Below, in pieces: positions 1 through 6,628 of a DNA stretch of 10,972 bases (positions within the stretch are counted from its first letter, which is position 1; each line of letters opens with the position of its first letter). The notes under the pieces were generated by a model. The model was not told where the DNA came from, made no database searches, and saw only the letters and a program-made list of their open reading frames with translations. A program made the position numbers and the translations under genes. This DNA comes from Methanobacterium sp. (GTDB lineage: Archaea; Methanobacteriota; Methanobacteria; Methanobacteriales; Methanobacteriaceae), in contig DUPR01000002.1 of the NCBI GenBank assembly GCA_012838205.1, positions 1 to 10,972 on the forward strand, written 5' to 3'.

Positions 1-151
1 CCAATTATGATTACACGTATGATTCAACCTCTATTCTTTATTAGTAGTATAATTAGGGTTATATTAATATCTTATCTTAATATATTGGGTTAATAGTTTT
101 TACTTTATTCAATTGCACATAATTTGAGGATCGATTAGTAAGACCGTTAAC

Positions 152-160
152 TTAATATAT
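152..160 (+). promoter_or_regulatory. TATA box of tRNA-Leu
   Basis: The AT-rich element TTAATATAT is centred about 27 bases before the first base of the tRNA-Leu gene. This is the usual archaeal distance between TATA box and transcription start, so transcription would start at or just before the mature tRNA 5' end. The assignment rests on spacing and composition only. Confidence 0.45.
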
Positions 161-182
161 GAAGTTCGCCCACTTGGGTGTA

Positions 183-268
<86 letters not shown>

Positions 269-276
269 CTATTAAG

Positions 277-284
277 TATAAAAA
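277..284 (+). promoter_or_regulatory. TATA box of tRNA-Thr
   Basis: The sequence TATAAAAA lies between the two tRNA genes, centred about 27 bases upstream of the first base of tRNA-Thr. The spacing fits an independent promoter for tRNA-Thr. Co-transcription with tRNA-Leu remains possible, because no clear terminator separates them. Confidence 0.45.
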
Positions 285-307
285 CAATTGTTTAGACAAA
301 TTTAAGC

Positions 308-383
<76 letters not shown>

Positions 384-404
384 TGAAAGGAGGTTACTTT
401 TACA

Positions 405-412
405 TTTTTTTT
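405..412 (+). terminator. Oligo-T terminator after the tRNA pair
   Basis: A run of eight T lies 25 bases after tRNA-Thr, and a shorter T run directly follows its last stem base (380-384). Archaeal RNA polymerase commonly stops at such U-rich tracts without a hairpin. The call rests on composition and position. Confidence 0.45.
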
Positions 413-522
413 AAAGGGAAATGTTTAATTATTTGCAAAAAAGCATATTATAAATTCAAGTTTTTTAGGAGAAGGTTTTCGAGTGATTTTAAGGGCTTAT
501 TTAGTTCATGTTGGATAATTAC

Positions 523-590
523 GGTTTTTGGTTGATATTTATCTGAAAACATCATCCAAGCCAGTTGGTTTGGATAAATAGTCTAAAACC
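523..590. repeat. Nested inverted repeat, candidate structured RNA
   Basis: The core is ATCCAAGCC (554-562), loop AGTT (563-566), GGTTTGGAT (567-575): nine pairs of which one is G-U. Outside it, TATTTAT (536-542) pairs with ATAAATA (574-580), competing slightly with the ends of the core stem. Further out, GGTTTT (523-528) pairs with AAAACC (585-590). Together these could fold into one 68-base irregular hairpin with a 13-base bulge. No T tract follows on the plus strand, so a simple terminator is unlikely. Chance pairing in AT-rich DNA cannot be excluded, although the GC-containing core is stronger than its surroundings. Confidence 0.4.
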
Positions 591-696
591 TAACAAAAAA
601 ATACCGATATTATGGTCAAACTCATTTTTTCTGCCATATAATATGATTCATTTCGGGTTTATACATGAAACTATTTCAATCAAATTTCAATATTCG

Positions 697-706
697 GTTA
701 TAAATT
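697..706 (+). promoter_or_regulatory. Possible TATA box of the 813-1454 gene
   Basis: The sequence GTTATAAATT resembles an archaeal TATA box. It would place the transcription start near 728, leaving an untranslated leader of about 85 bases. Other AT-rich words in the same gap could serve equally well, so this is a weak call. Confidence 0.25.
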
Positions 707-812
707 AGATTTTCAGAAATTTTTTCTATGGCCAAATATTTAATAGGAATGTTTGCCGATAAAATAAGGTAAGTTCATGTCCATATTGTTAATTCTAATT
801 TAGTGATAAAAG

Positions 813-1454
813 ATGTCAAAAATTTTAGATATAGTCATGGCTGGTATTATTTCTGGGATTGTTGCTTACACAACATCTCAATTAGGAATAGCTGGGACAG
901 TAATTGGGGCAATAATCGGATCAATGCTCTACCAGTTGATGACACATTTCTTCCGGAAACCCATAGACAATGTGGATAGTTTAAGAACACAGAAGGTGGA
1001 AAGCAGCGTATTCTACGTTTTTCCATTAATCATAATTTTAGGCATTGAAATTCTGTATCTATTCTCCTCATTTTATCATACTTTTGATGTTCTATTCCAA
1101 TCTCTGGAAACTGCAACTGGATGGAACCTTTTCCGGACTATTGGTGTTGGACTTCTGGTTATGGGGGTTTATCCCCTCCTTGAACCTGACCGGATATCTG
1201 CCAAGTATGGTCTGATGGTGTTGGCAGTGGGTATAGTGAAGTTAATGGCGGGATTTGTTGATTATCAATGTTCATTTGTAAATTTATACTCACCCCTATT
1301 CCAACAGTTCAATGAAATAATTTCTATAGTGCTTATTGCTGTTCTTTTGTATATCACTGTATCGATTATTCAGGATTCAGCGCATTTAAAACGTGAAAAA
1401 GATCAAAATGAAGGTGAAGAAGGGGAATTTGATAAATTAGATGAGCACAATTGA
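813..1454 (+). CDS. Five-helix membrane protein of unknown function
   Basis: I do not recognise the family of this 213-residue protein. It has about five hydrophobic segments: residues 5-43 (one long segment, possibly two helices, ending in a glycine-rich GTVIGAIIGSML packing motif), 67-89, 106-124, 133-151 and 166-187. A strongly charged, acidic tail of about 26 residues follows. There are no cysteine clusters, nucleotide-binding motifs or transporter signatures. The start is supported by GTGAT at 803-807, five bases before ATG, which matches the anti-Shine-Dalgarno end of archaeal 16S rRNA. Neighbours on both sides are separated by more than 200 bases, so it is probably transcribed alone. 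Its position near the pst genes does not by itself imply a phosphate role. The coding call is firm; the function is open. Confidence 0.85.
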   Translation: MSKILDIVMAGIISGIVAYTTSQLGIAGTVIGAIIGSMLYQLMTHFFRKPIDNVDSLRTQKVESSVFYVFPLIIILGIEILYLFSSFYHTFDVLFQSLETATGWNLFRTIGVGLLVMGVYPLLEPDRISAKYGLMVLAVGIVKLMAGFVDYQCSFVNLYSPLFQQFNEIISIVLIAVLLYITVSIIQDSAHLKREKDQNEGEEGEFDKLDEHN

Positions 1455-1658
1455 TTAATCAACATTTATGCCCAAATAGCAATGACAAAATAATTTTCAC
1501 GCTTAACAACTTCTTAAAGAGTATTGGAAATTATAAAAATGGATGATGGGGCTATAAAACGAATTATCACTTAAATTGGATTGTATTTGTTCATATATAG
1601 GATCAGATCATCTGTGGAATCTATTAGTTCAAAACTCTTATTTTGGTGGCTTTGAGAT

Positions 1659-1868
1659 GTGGGGGTGAGGGATTGGCCCTTTGGCAGGATAGTGGAAACC
1701 TTTAAATCCATGCACATAGCTTCACCTAAAGTTGTGAATCAGTCAATGGATGTCTTTTTAACAATATGTTCAGAGCATAAAATAAACTGCATGGATTATG
1801 TAGAATTAGTTCAATTAACTACATTAAAACATCATCCCCCCTTTATTGTTCCTGAGAGTTGTAGATAA
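1659..1868 (+). CDS. Small hypothetical protein, doubtful
   Basis: This is an open frame of 69 codons with a GTG start. GGTGG at 1645-1649 lies nine bases upstream and could act as ribosome binding site. GTG at 1665 and ATG at 1710 are alternative starts. The predicted product is soluble, starts with a WPFGR segment, has cysteines at 37, 44 and 68, and ends with HHPPFIVPESCR. I recognise no domain. Codon use in the first half resembles the neighbouring genes and is less AT-rich than the flanks, which argues mildly for real coding. It could also be the remnant of a larger gene. After the stop, an 8-bp inverted repeat (1875-1882 and 1910-1917) with T tracts may end transcription. Confidence 0.35.
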   Translation: MGVRDWPFGRIVETFKSMHIASPKVVNQSMDVFLTICSEHKINCMDYVELVQLTTLKHHPPFIVPESCR

Positions 1869-2130
1869 TGACTCCCATTAAATTAGTTCTTTCATTTTTT
1901 GCATATCTTTTTAATGGTTTTAGTGGTTTAGATTACTGAAAGTCGGATTGTTAAAGTACTTAAAATTATATTAAAATCTTTTAAAAAAATGAGACATTTC
2001 AACAAAAAAAAATTTGATCATAATGGCTTTATTTATAAATCCACATTTTATTTTCAGGTAAAAACGGTTCATTCGGATAAGATGGTAGTTTAACATGTTT
2101 TGCAATGCCAAAAAGCAACTGACCATTAAT

Positions 2131-2152
2131 CACTATATAATTATAAATAGTG
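2131..2152 (+). promoter_or_regulatory. pstS promoter: TATA box inside an inverted repeat
   Basis: CACTAT (2131-2136) and ATAGTG (2147-2152) are inverted arms flanking AT-rich TATAAT and TTATAAAT words, either of which can serve as TATA box. Transcription would then start at about 2160-2172, giving an untranslated leader of roughly 45-57 bases. Because the arms overlap the TATA box, a protein bound there would block TBP, which suits repression under high phosphate. The regulatory reading is an inference. Confidence 0.5.
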
Positions 2153-2175
2153 TAAATTAGAATTATCTTTCTAAT

Positions 2176-2213
2176 GGTATCACTTATTAAGAGGTATCAC
2201 TATTAATGGTGAT
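2176..2213 (+). repeat. Tandem GGTATCAC repeats and palindrome before pstS
   Basis: GGTATCACTTATTA (2176-2189) and GGTATCACTATTA (2193-2205) are direct repeats 17 bases apart, about one and a half helical turns. The second also forms the left half of an 18-base near-perfect palindrome (2196-2213, one mismatched pair) whose right half is the pstS ribosome binding site GGTGAT (2208-2213). They lie just downstream of the expected transcription start. They may be an operator, or as RNA a stem hiding the ribosome binding site. Confidence 0.5.
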
Positions 2214-2216
2214 TTA

Positions 2217-3026
2217 ATGGACTTGAAATATTGGATAGGTTTATTGATTATACTCATAATTATCATCACTGTATTAACCTTTGGAACTGGAAATAATTAT
2301 GACCGGATTGAGATAGCAGGTTCAACATCAGTGCAACCAGTGGCAGAAAAACTTGCAGAAAAATACATGAAACAACACCCCAATGTACGAATTGATGTGA
2401 TGGGAGGAGGAACTGGCTTGGGAATTAGGAGCGTTTCTCAAAACATAATCGCAATAGGTACAAGTTCAAAATCGTTAAACAAATCCGAAAATCCAGACTT
2501 AACCAATTATACAATCGGGATGGAAGGTATTTTAGTGGTAGTGAATGTAAATAATCCAGTATATGACCTAACCACGAGTCAACTTAGAGACATATTCTCA
2601 GGTAATATCACCAACTGGAAAGAAGTTGGAGGTCCTGATGCCAAAATCGATCTGGTAATTCGGGAAGAAGGTTCCGGAACAAGGAAAGCCTTCGAAGATC
2701 TGGTAATGGACCAAACAGGGGTAAAATCTGATGCTGTTGTTCAAACATCCACAGAATCAATAAAATTAGCTGTTTATCAGGATCCAAATGCAATTGGATA
2801 CATTTCTCTGGCTCACATGACCTCAGACGTCAAGGCATTAAAAATTAACGGAGTTACTCCATCTCTTGAAACAATAGCCGATAATTCATATACGTTACAA
2901 AGGCCCTTTTTGTTCGTTACCAATGGAAAACCTGAAGGAGAAGTAAAAAAGTTTATCAAATGGTGTTTAAGTTCAGAAGGACAGGAAATTGTTAAAAAAG
3001 AAAAAATTGTTCCCATAAAATCCTAA
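2217..3026 (+). CDS. pstS: Phosphate ABC transporter, phosphate-binding protein PstS
   Basis: This is the substrate-binding component of the high-affinity phosphate importer, acting on the outer face of the membrane. Its 269 residues begin with a hydrophobic anchor (about 6-22) and no cysteine, so it is probably tethered by that helix rather than as a lipoprotein. The binding domain starts with [18 protein letters not shown] (32-50). GSTS (35-38) and SGTR (153-156) are the loops that hydrogen-bond phosphate in this family. The hinge segment with [17 protein letters not shown] (123-139) and GYISLAH (194-200) are also typical. ATG follows GGTGAT by three bases. It is first in the pst cluster and is separated from pstC by 130 bases containing a weak inverted repeat (3027-3032 and 3044-3049). 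Expression is probably phosphate-controlled through the upstream repeats. Confidence 0.95.
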   Translation: MDLKYWIGLLIILIIIITVLTFGTGNNYDRIEIAGSTSVQPVAEKLAEKYMKQHPNVRIDVMGGGTGLGIRSVSQNIIAIGTSSKSLNKSENPDLTNYTIGMEGILVVVNVNNPVYDLTTSQLRDIFSGNITNWKEVGGPDAKIDLVIREEGSGTRKAFEDLVMDQTGVKSDAVVQTSTESIKLAVYQDPNAIGYISLAHMTSDVKALKINGVTPSLETIADNSYTLQRPFLFVTNGKPEGEVKKFIKWCLSSEGQEIVKKEKIVPIKS

Positions 3027-3156
3027 TCCATTTAAATAACAATAATGGAAGAGTAAAAAAATTAAAGTTAATAAATTATACAAACTAGGCATAATTTCAT
3101 TTAATTAATACAATGGAAATAATATCAATATTACATGAAAATAAAGGAGTTCGATC

Positions 3157-4032
3157 ATGTCTAAATGGGATGAAGAGTATTTCATAGAAAAAGGGCTATT
3201 GTTAACAGCCATCTCATCCATAATAATTATTGCCCTCATAATCCTCTTCATATTTAGGGAGGGATTTCCCGCATTAGAAAGTGCAGGATTCTTCAACTTC
3301 TTATTTGGGATGGACTGGGCCCCGACCAAAGGAAAGTATGGAATATTTCCAATGATCATTGGATCTCTGGGAATTACCGCCCTTTCACTATTAATGGCAG
3401 TTCCTTTGGGAGTGATATGTGCCATATTTTTAGCAGAAATAGCACCAACTAACATGCGTAAAATTCTCAACCCCACAATTCAAACTCTTTCAGGCATTCC
3501 TTCAGTAGTTTACGGATTTTTTGGACTAGTTTTGCTTGTACCATTTATGAGATCACAGTTTGGAGGAACAGGTTTCAGTATGTTCACCGCATCAATTATT
3601 CTAACTGTCATGATCTTACCCATCATTGTAAGTGTATCTGAAGATGCTCTAAGATCTATCCCCCAAGAATACAAGGAAGCATCTTTGGCATTGGGAGCAA
3701 CCCACTGGCAGACTATAAAAAATGTCATATTTCCCGCAGCAATTCCTGGTATAATTACTTCTATAATTCTGGGCATGGGAAGAGCCGTTGGCGAAACATT
3801 AGCCATAATCATGGTTGCAGGTAATGTTGTTCAGATACCCAACTCAATATTCGACCCTGTTCGTGCTTTAACCTCTAATATAGCCATTGAAATGGGTTAT
3901 GCAACTGGAGTTCATTACAACGCCCTGTTTGCCACTGGGATAGTATTGGTAATCATGATCATAGTGCTACTGGTCATTGCCAATTACTTCCATTACAAAA
4001 AAAAGGTGACTATCGGAGGGGGTTATTTATGA
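3157..4032 (+). CDS. pstC: Phosphate ABC transporter permease PstC
   Basis: PstC is one of the two membrane subunits that form the phosphate channel, paired with PstA and driven by PstB. The 291 residues show about six hydrophobic segments: 13-35, 65-95, 112-131, 140-161, 190-222 and 257-278. The cytoplasmic EAA loop that docks on the ATPase is at about 171-200 ([20 protein letters not shown], then IFPAAIPGI). Length and pattern are normal for the family. AAGGAG at 3144-3149 lies seven bases before ATG. The stop TGA overlaps the ATG of a 36-codon small ORF as ATGA, so translation continues directly into the pstC-pstA spacer. Confidence 0.95.
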   Translation: MSKWDEEYFIEKGLLLTAISSIIIIALIILFIFREGFPALESAGFFNFLFGMDWAPTKGKYGIFPMIIGSLGITALSLLMAVPLGVICAIFLAEIAPTNMRKILNPTIQTLSGIPSVVYGFFGLVLLVPFMRSQFGGTGFSMFTASIILTVMILPIIVSVSEDALRSIPQEYKEASLALGATHWQTIKNVIFPAAIPGIITSIILGMGRAVGETLAIIMVAGNVVQIPNSIFDPVRALTSNIAIEMGYATGVHYNALFATGIVLVIMIIVLLVIANYFHYKKKVTIGGGYL

Positions 4033-4139
4033 AAAAATTCTCTCACTTCTTGAAACAATTCACTATACTTATCTGGAAATATAATAAAAATGATAACCTC
4101 CAAGGTTCCCCCAAAAAGGAGGTAAACACAATTGCATAG
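4029..4139 (+). CDS. Small ORF coupling pstC to pstA
   Basis: This is a 36-codon frame whose ATG overlaps the pstC stop (ATGA) and whose TAG lies inside the first codons of pstA, overlapping it by eight bases. The predicted peptide starts [20 protein letters not shown], is basic and mildly hydrophobic in its first half, and resembles nothing I know. Its codons 23-25 contain ACCTCC (4096-4101), the exact complement of the pstA ribosome binding site. A likely role is translational coupling: ribosomes arriving from pstC translate it, open the hairpin, and re-start at the pstA TTG. Whether the peptide itself has a function cannot be seen. It may instead be a non-functional frame that happens to abut both genes. 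Confidence 0.45.
   Translation: MKKFSHFLKQFTILIWKYNKNDNLQGSPKKEVNTIA
4096..4123 (+). promoter_or_regulatory. pstA ribosome binding site and sequestering hairpin
   Basis: AAGGAGGT at 4116-4123 lies eight bases before the TTG at 4132 and decides the start of pstA, since an in-frame stop (TAA, 4123-4125) prevents any longer reading. GGAGGT (4118-4123) is perfectly complementary to ACCTCC (4096-4101), giving a six-pair stem with a 16-base loop. A competing four-pair stem, AACC (4095-4098) with GGTT (4104-4107), would release it. Confidence 0.6.
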
Positions 4140-4980
4140 GTTCATACCTCCTAGAATAGCTCAAAAGATAATGACGGTTGTATTCTGGGCTTCTGGAATT
4201 ATCACACTTGTCATATTACTGGTTATAATAGGGTACGTGCTTTTCAAAGGCATGCCAGTGGTGAATCTAGAGTTTATTTTTGGAAATCCTACGGATTCAG
4301 GAAAATCAGGTGGAATTTTCCCATTCATAATGTCCAGTATATATGTAACTCTAATCGCTGTTTTAGTAGCCACACCACTGGGTGTGGGGGCTGCGGTTTA
4401 CCTTTCAGAATATGCAGGAGAGAACACCTTAGTAAAACTTATCCGTTTTGGATCAGAAACACTGGCATCAATACCTTCTATAATATTTGGCCTATTCGGA
4501 TTAGCGTTCTTTGTAATTTACCTAGAAATGGGGTGGAGTATATTGTCAGGAGGGCTGACTTTGGCTTTAATGGCATTACCCACTATACTTTCAGCTTCTG
4601 AAGTCTCAATAGAATCAATTAACAAATCTTATGCTGAAGGAAGCCTTGCATTGGGCGCTACTAAATGGCAAACTATTTACAAAGTGATTATTCCAGCTGC
4701 ACTTCCAGGCATAACTACTGGAATAATTTTAGGCGTGGGAAGAGCTATTGCAGAGGCTGCAGCAGTATTATACACAGTTGGTGCAGCTTTGATGATGCCA
4801 ACATCCCTGATGGACGCAGCAAGACCCTTACCTTTGCATCTTTACATTTTAGCCACTGAAGGTTTATCTATGAAAAATGCATGGGGTACTGCAGCTGTGC
4901 TAATTATCATGATTTTAATAATTACCGTGGTTACCAACACCGTGGTTGATAATTATCGTAAGAAGATGATGGGGCGATAA
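4132..4980 (+). CDS. pstA: Phosphate ABC transporter permease PstA
   Basis: PstA is the second channel-forming membrane subunit. The TTG start is chosen because of the strong AAGGAGGT site upstream and the in-frame stop at 4123; the next in-frame ATG (residue 14) would cut into the run-up to the first helix. The 282 residues contain about six hydrophobic segments: 14-38, 64-92, 111-131, 138-156, 186-222 and 250-272. The EAA loop, [20 protein letters not shown] then IIPAALPGI (166-194), contacts Pst[19 protein letters not shown] (59-76) and the [14 protein letters not shown] region are typical of PstA. The gene ends three bases before the pstB ATG, so the two are probably translationally coupled. 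Length is normal and no residue is obviously missing. Confidence 0.95.
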   Translation: MHRFIPPRIAQKIMTVVFWASGIITLVILLVIIGYVLFKGMPVVNLEFIFGNPTDSGKSGGIFPFIMSSIYVTLIAVLVATPLGVGAAVYLSEYAGENTLVKLIRFGSETLASIPSIIFGLFGLAFFVIYLEMGWSILSGGLTLALMALPTILSASEVSIESINKSYAEGSLALGATKWQTIYKVIIPAALPGITTGIILGVGRAIAEAAAVLYTVGAALMMPTSLMDAARPLPLHLYILATEGLSMKNAWGTAAVLIIMILIITVVTNTVVDNYRKKMMGR

Positions 4981-4983
4981 TGA

Positions 4984-5739
4984 ATGGAATACAGAATAGA
5001 AGTAGAAAATTTGAATGTTTACTTTGATGAATTACACATACTAAAAGATGTAAGCTTAAAAATCCCCAAAAACGCAGTTACTTCTCTAATAGGACCTTCA
5101 GGTTGTGGGAAATCCACATTCATCCGAACTTTAAACCGGATGAATGACTTGATAAGTACCTTCAAATTGGAGGGAACTGTGCTACTTGATGGTGGCGATA
5201 TATACAATCCTAAAGTTGATGTGGTAGACTTGAGGAAAAGAGTAGGCATGGTATTCCAAAAGCCCAATCCTTTTCCTAAATCCATATTTGATAATGTTGC
5301 ATACGGTTTACGAGTACACGGAATCAATGATGAAGATGTACTGGCTCAAAAGGTTGAAGAAAGCTTGAAATCAGCAGCATTATGGGATGAAGTTGAAAAT
5401 ATTCTGGAAAAATCTGCTATGGGACTTTCCGGAGGTCAACAACAACGACTATGTATAGCGCGCACTATAGCTGTGGAACCTGAAGTTATTTTAATGGATG
5501 AACCATGTTCAGCTCTTGATCCAATATCCACAACCAAAATAGAGGATCTTATCCACAAGTTAAAGAATGACTTCACTATAATCATTGTAACTCATAACAT
5601 GCAGCAAGCAACACGAGTATCCAAACATACTGCTTTCTTTCTCAATGGAGAGATTGTGGAAAGTGGTCTGACTAATAGAATTTTCATTGAACCAGAAGAT
5701 AAAAGAACTGAGGATTACATCACTGGCAGGTTTGGATAG
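4984..5739 (+). CDS. pstB: Phosphate ABC transporter ATP-binding protein PstB
   Basis: PstB is the cytoplasmic ATPase that powers phosphate uptake through PstC and PstA. All ABC motifs are present in 251 residues: Walker [10 protein letters not shown] (37-45), Q-loop Q92 in [19 protein letters not shown], signature LSGGQQQR (148-155), Walker B VILMDEP (168-174) with catalytic E173, D-loop SALD (176-179) and switch histidine H204. The [12 protein letters not shown] segment and the [12 protein letters not shown]-terminus are characteristic of PstB rather than other importers, which makes the substrate call firm. ATG follows the pstA stop after three bases. phoU lies 49 bases downstream. Confidence 0.97.
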   Translation: MEYRIEVENLNVYFDELHILKDVSLKIPKNAVTSLIGPSGCGKSTFIRTLNRMNDLISTFKLEGTVLLDGGDIYNPKVDVVDLRKRVGMVFQKPNPFPKSIFDNVAYGLRVHGINDEDVLAQKVEESLKSAALWDEVENILEKSAMGLSGGQQQRLCIARTIAVEPEVILMDEPCSALDPISTTKIEDLIHKLKNDFTIIIVTHNMQQATRVSKHTAFFLNGEIVESGLTNRIFIEPEDKRTEDYITGRFG

Positions 5740-5788
5740 AAATTTTTTAAAAGATGATTAAGATTATAAAAATAATTGAGGCAAAAAA

Positions 5789-6472
5789 ATGGACAGAAGA
5801 TATCCCCGGATTCGGTTCCAGAAAAAACTGGACAAACTAAAGGATAAAGTGGATAAAATGGGTCAAGCCGCCCTTAAAGCGTATAGGGAAGCTTTCAGCA
5901 CGTTCATTGATTATGATGAGGAATTAGTAAAGAATGTTCTCGAAATGAATAAAAAAGTTCATGAGATGGGCTATCAAATAGAACATGACGCTATGAGCAT
6001 TATTGCTGCTGAACAACCAGTTGCAGGGGATTTAAGATTCATTGAAGCGTGTATTAAAGTTTCAGCTCACTTAAAACGGATCACAGGTTTAGCTGCAAAT
6101 ATTGCCGAGGTCGCACGTCATGTAAAAGATGAAGAAATCCCTGAAAGGCCAATGTTTGACTTACAACGTATGGCTGATATTGTGGATGGGATGGTGAGTA
6201 AGAGTTTAGTTGCTTTCTTAGCGAAAAATATGAATGTAGCTCGAGAACTTCACAGGGACGATGATAAGGTGGATGATCTTTTTGATCATGCCCTAAAAGC
6301 CATAACAAAAAGCATGTTTCAAGATAAAGAGTCAATATCCTACTTGATTTATCTCTTGTTCCTGGCACGTTTTTTGGAAAGAATTGCCGATCGTGCTGAA
6401 AACATTGGAGACAGAACCATCTTTATGATAACATGTGAAAAAAGGGATCATACAAATGGTAAACTGATTTAA
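5789..6472 (+). CDS. phoU: Phosphate transport regulator PhoU
   Basis: PhoU is a cytoplasmic all-helical protein that restrains Pst uptake and reports phosphate status. The 227 residues form two three-helix repeats, about 16-112 and 122-215. The second repeat keeps the family metal-binding pattern [14 protein letters not shown] (195-208, E197 and D201). In the first repeat the equivalent segment reads [14 protein letters not shown] (94-107), where the usual D-L-E-R-I-G-D acidic positions are H94, K96 and G100. The basic N-terminus ([20 protein letters not shown]) is somewhat extended. The start is supported by GAGG at 5778-5781, seven bases before ATG. It is last in the pst block and a T9 tract follows it. 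No two-component partner such as PhoR/PhoB is present here, and archaea usually lack them. Confidence 0.92.
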   Translation: MDRRYPRIRFQKKLDKLKDKVDKMGQAALKAYREAFSTFIDYDEELVKNVLEMNKKVHEMGYQIEHDAMSIIAAEQPVAGDLRFIEACIKVSAHLKRITGLAANIAEVARHVKDEEIPERPMFDLQRMADIVDGMVSKSLVAFLAKNMNVARELHRDDDKVDDLFDHALKAITKSMFQDKESISYLIYLLFLARFLERIADRAENIGDRTIFMITCEKRDHTNGKLI

Positions 6473-6490
6473 GGATATTAAACCCCCTAA

Positions 6491-6506
6491 TTTTCCATTT
6501 TTTTTT
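6491..6506 (+). terminator. T-rich terminator after phoU
   Basis: Nine consecutive T (6498-6506), preceded by a TTTT stretch, lie about 25 bases after the phoU stop. This is a normal archaeal U-tract stop and separates the pst block from the convergent fumarase gene. Confidence 0.55.
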
Positions 6507-6552
6507 AAAAAATTAAATTTATTTAAAGTTATTAAATAATCCTCAGCTTTAT

Positions 6553-6583
6553 TAAAAAACCTTAAACAGTCAAACTAAAAAAA
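6553..6583 (-). terminator. T-rich terminator after the fumarase gene
   Basis: Read on the minus strand, seven T (6577-6583) and then six T (6553-6558) lie about 46 and 70 bases after the fumarase stop. They would end the minus-strand transcript before it runs into phoU. The call rests on composition only. Confidence 0.45.
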
Positions 6584-6628
6584 TAACAATATTTTTAAAT
6601 CTCTTTTAAACGGATAACAACTAAAAAT

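Larger units (their letters stand above)
1869..2216. other. 348-base AT-rich region upstream of pstS
   Basis: No gene is supported here. The left part contains T tracts and an inverted repeat (1875-1882 and 1910-1917) that could end a transcript from the preceding small frame. The middle (about 1920-2120) shows nothing I can interpret. The right part (2129-2216) holds the pstS promoter and its repeat array. Confidence 0.6.

Noticed and set aside
1..93. Plus-strand frame open at the left edge, ending with TAA at 91-93, hydrophobic product
   Set aside because: Only about 30 codons are visible, the composition is very AT-rich, and hydrophobic residues are expected by chance in such DNA. No family features. 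It could be the end of a gene outside the window, but this cannot be supported.
421..518. Mini-frames after tRNA-Thr (ATG at 421 with ten residues; GTG at 483 with eleven residues)
   Set aside because: Both are very short. The first has only a weak AAAGGG upstream, and the second overlaps the region just before the nested hairpin. No sign of coding selection.
483..546. Possible C/D box small RNA (GTGATTT and CTGA words)
   Set aside because: The C box departs from RTGATGA, the boxes are about 60 bases apart without a clear D'/C' pair, and no terminal stem brings them together.
1539..1574. Eleven-residue frame starting MDDGAIK
   Set aside because: Too short, no ribosome binding site, and no downstream gene to which it would act as a leader.
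3105..3812. Minus-strand frames opposite pstC
   Set aside because: pstC has all expected motifs on the plus strand. The antisense products are low-complexity and unsupported.
5764..5771. TATA-like TTATAAAA before phoU
   Set aside because: The implied transcription start would lie inside the phoU coding region with no nearby alternative start codon, and phoU has a normal ribosome binding site, so it is more likely co-transcribed with pstB.
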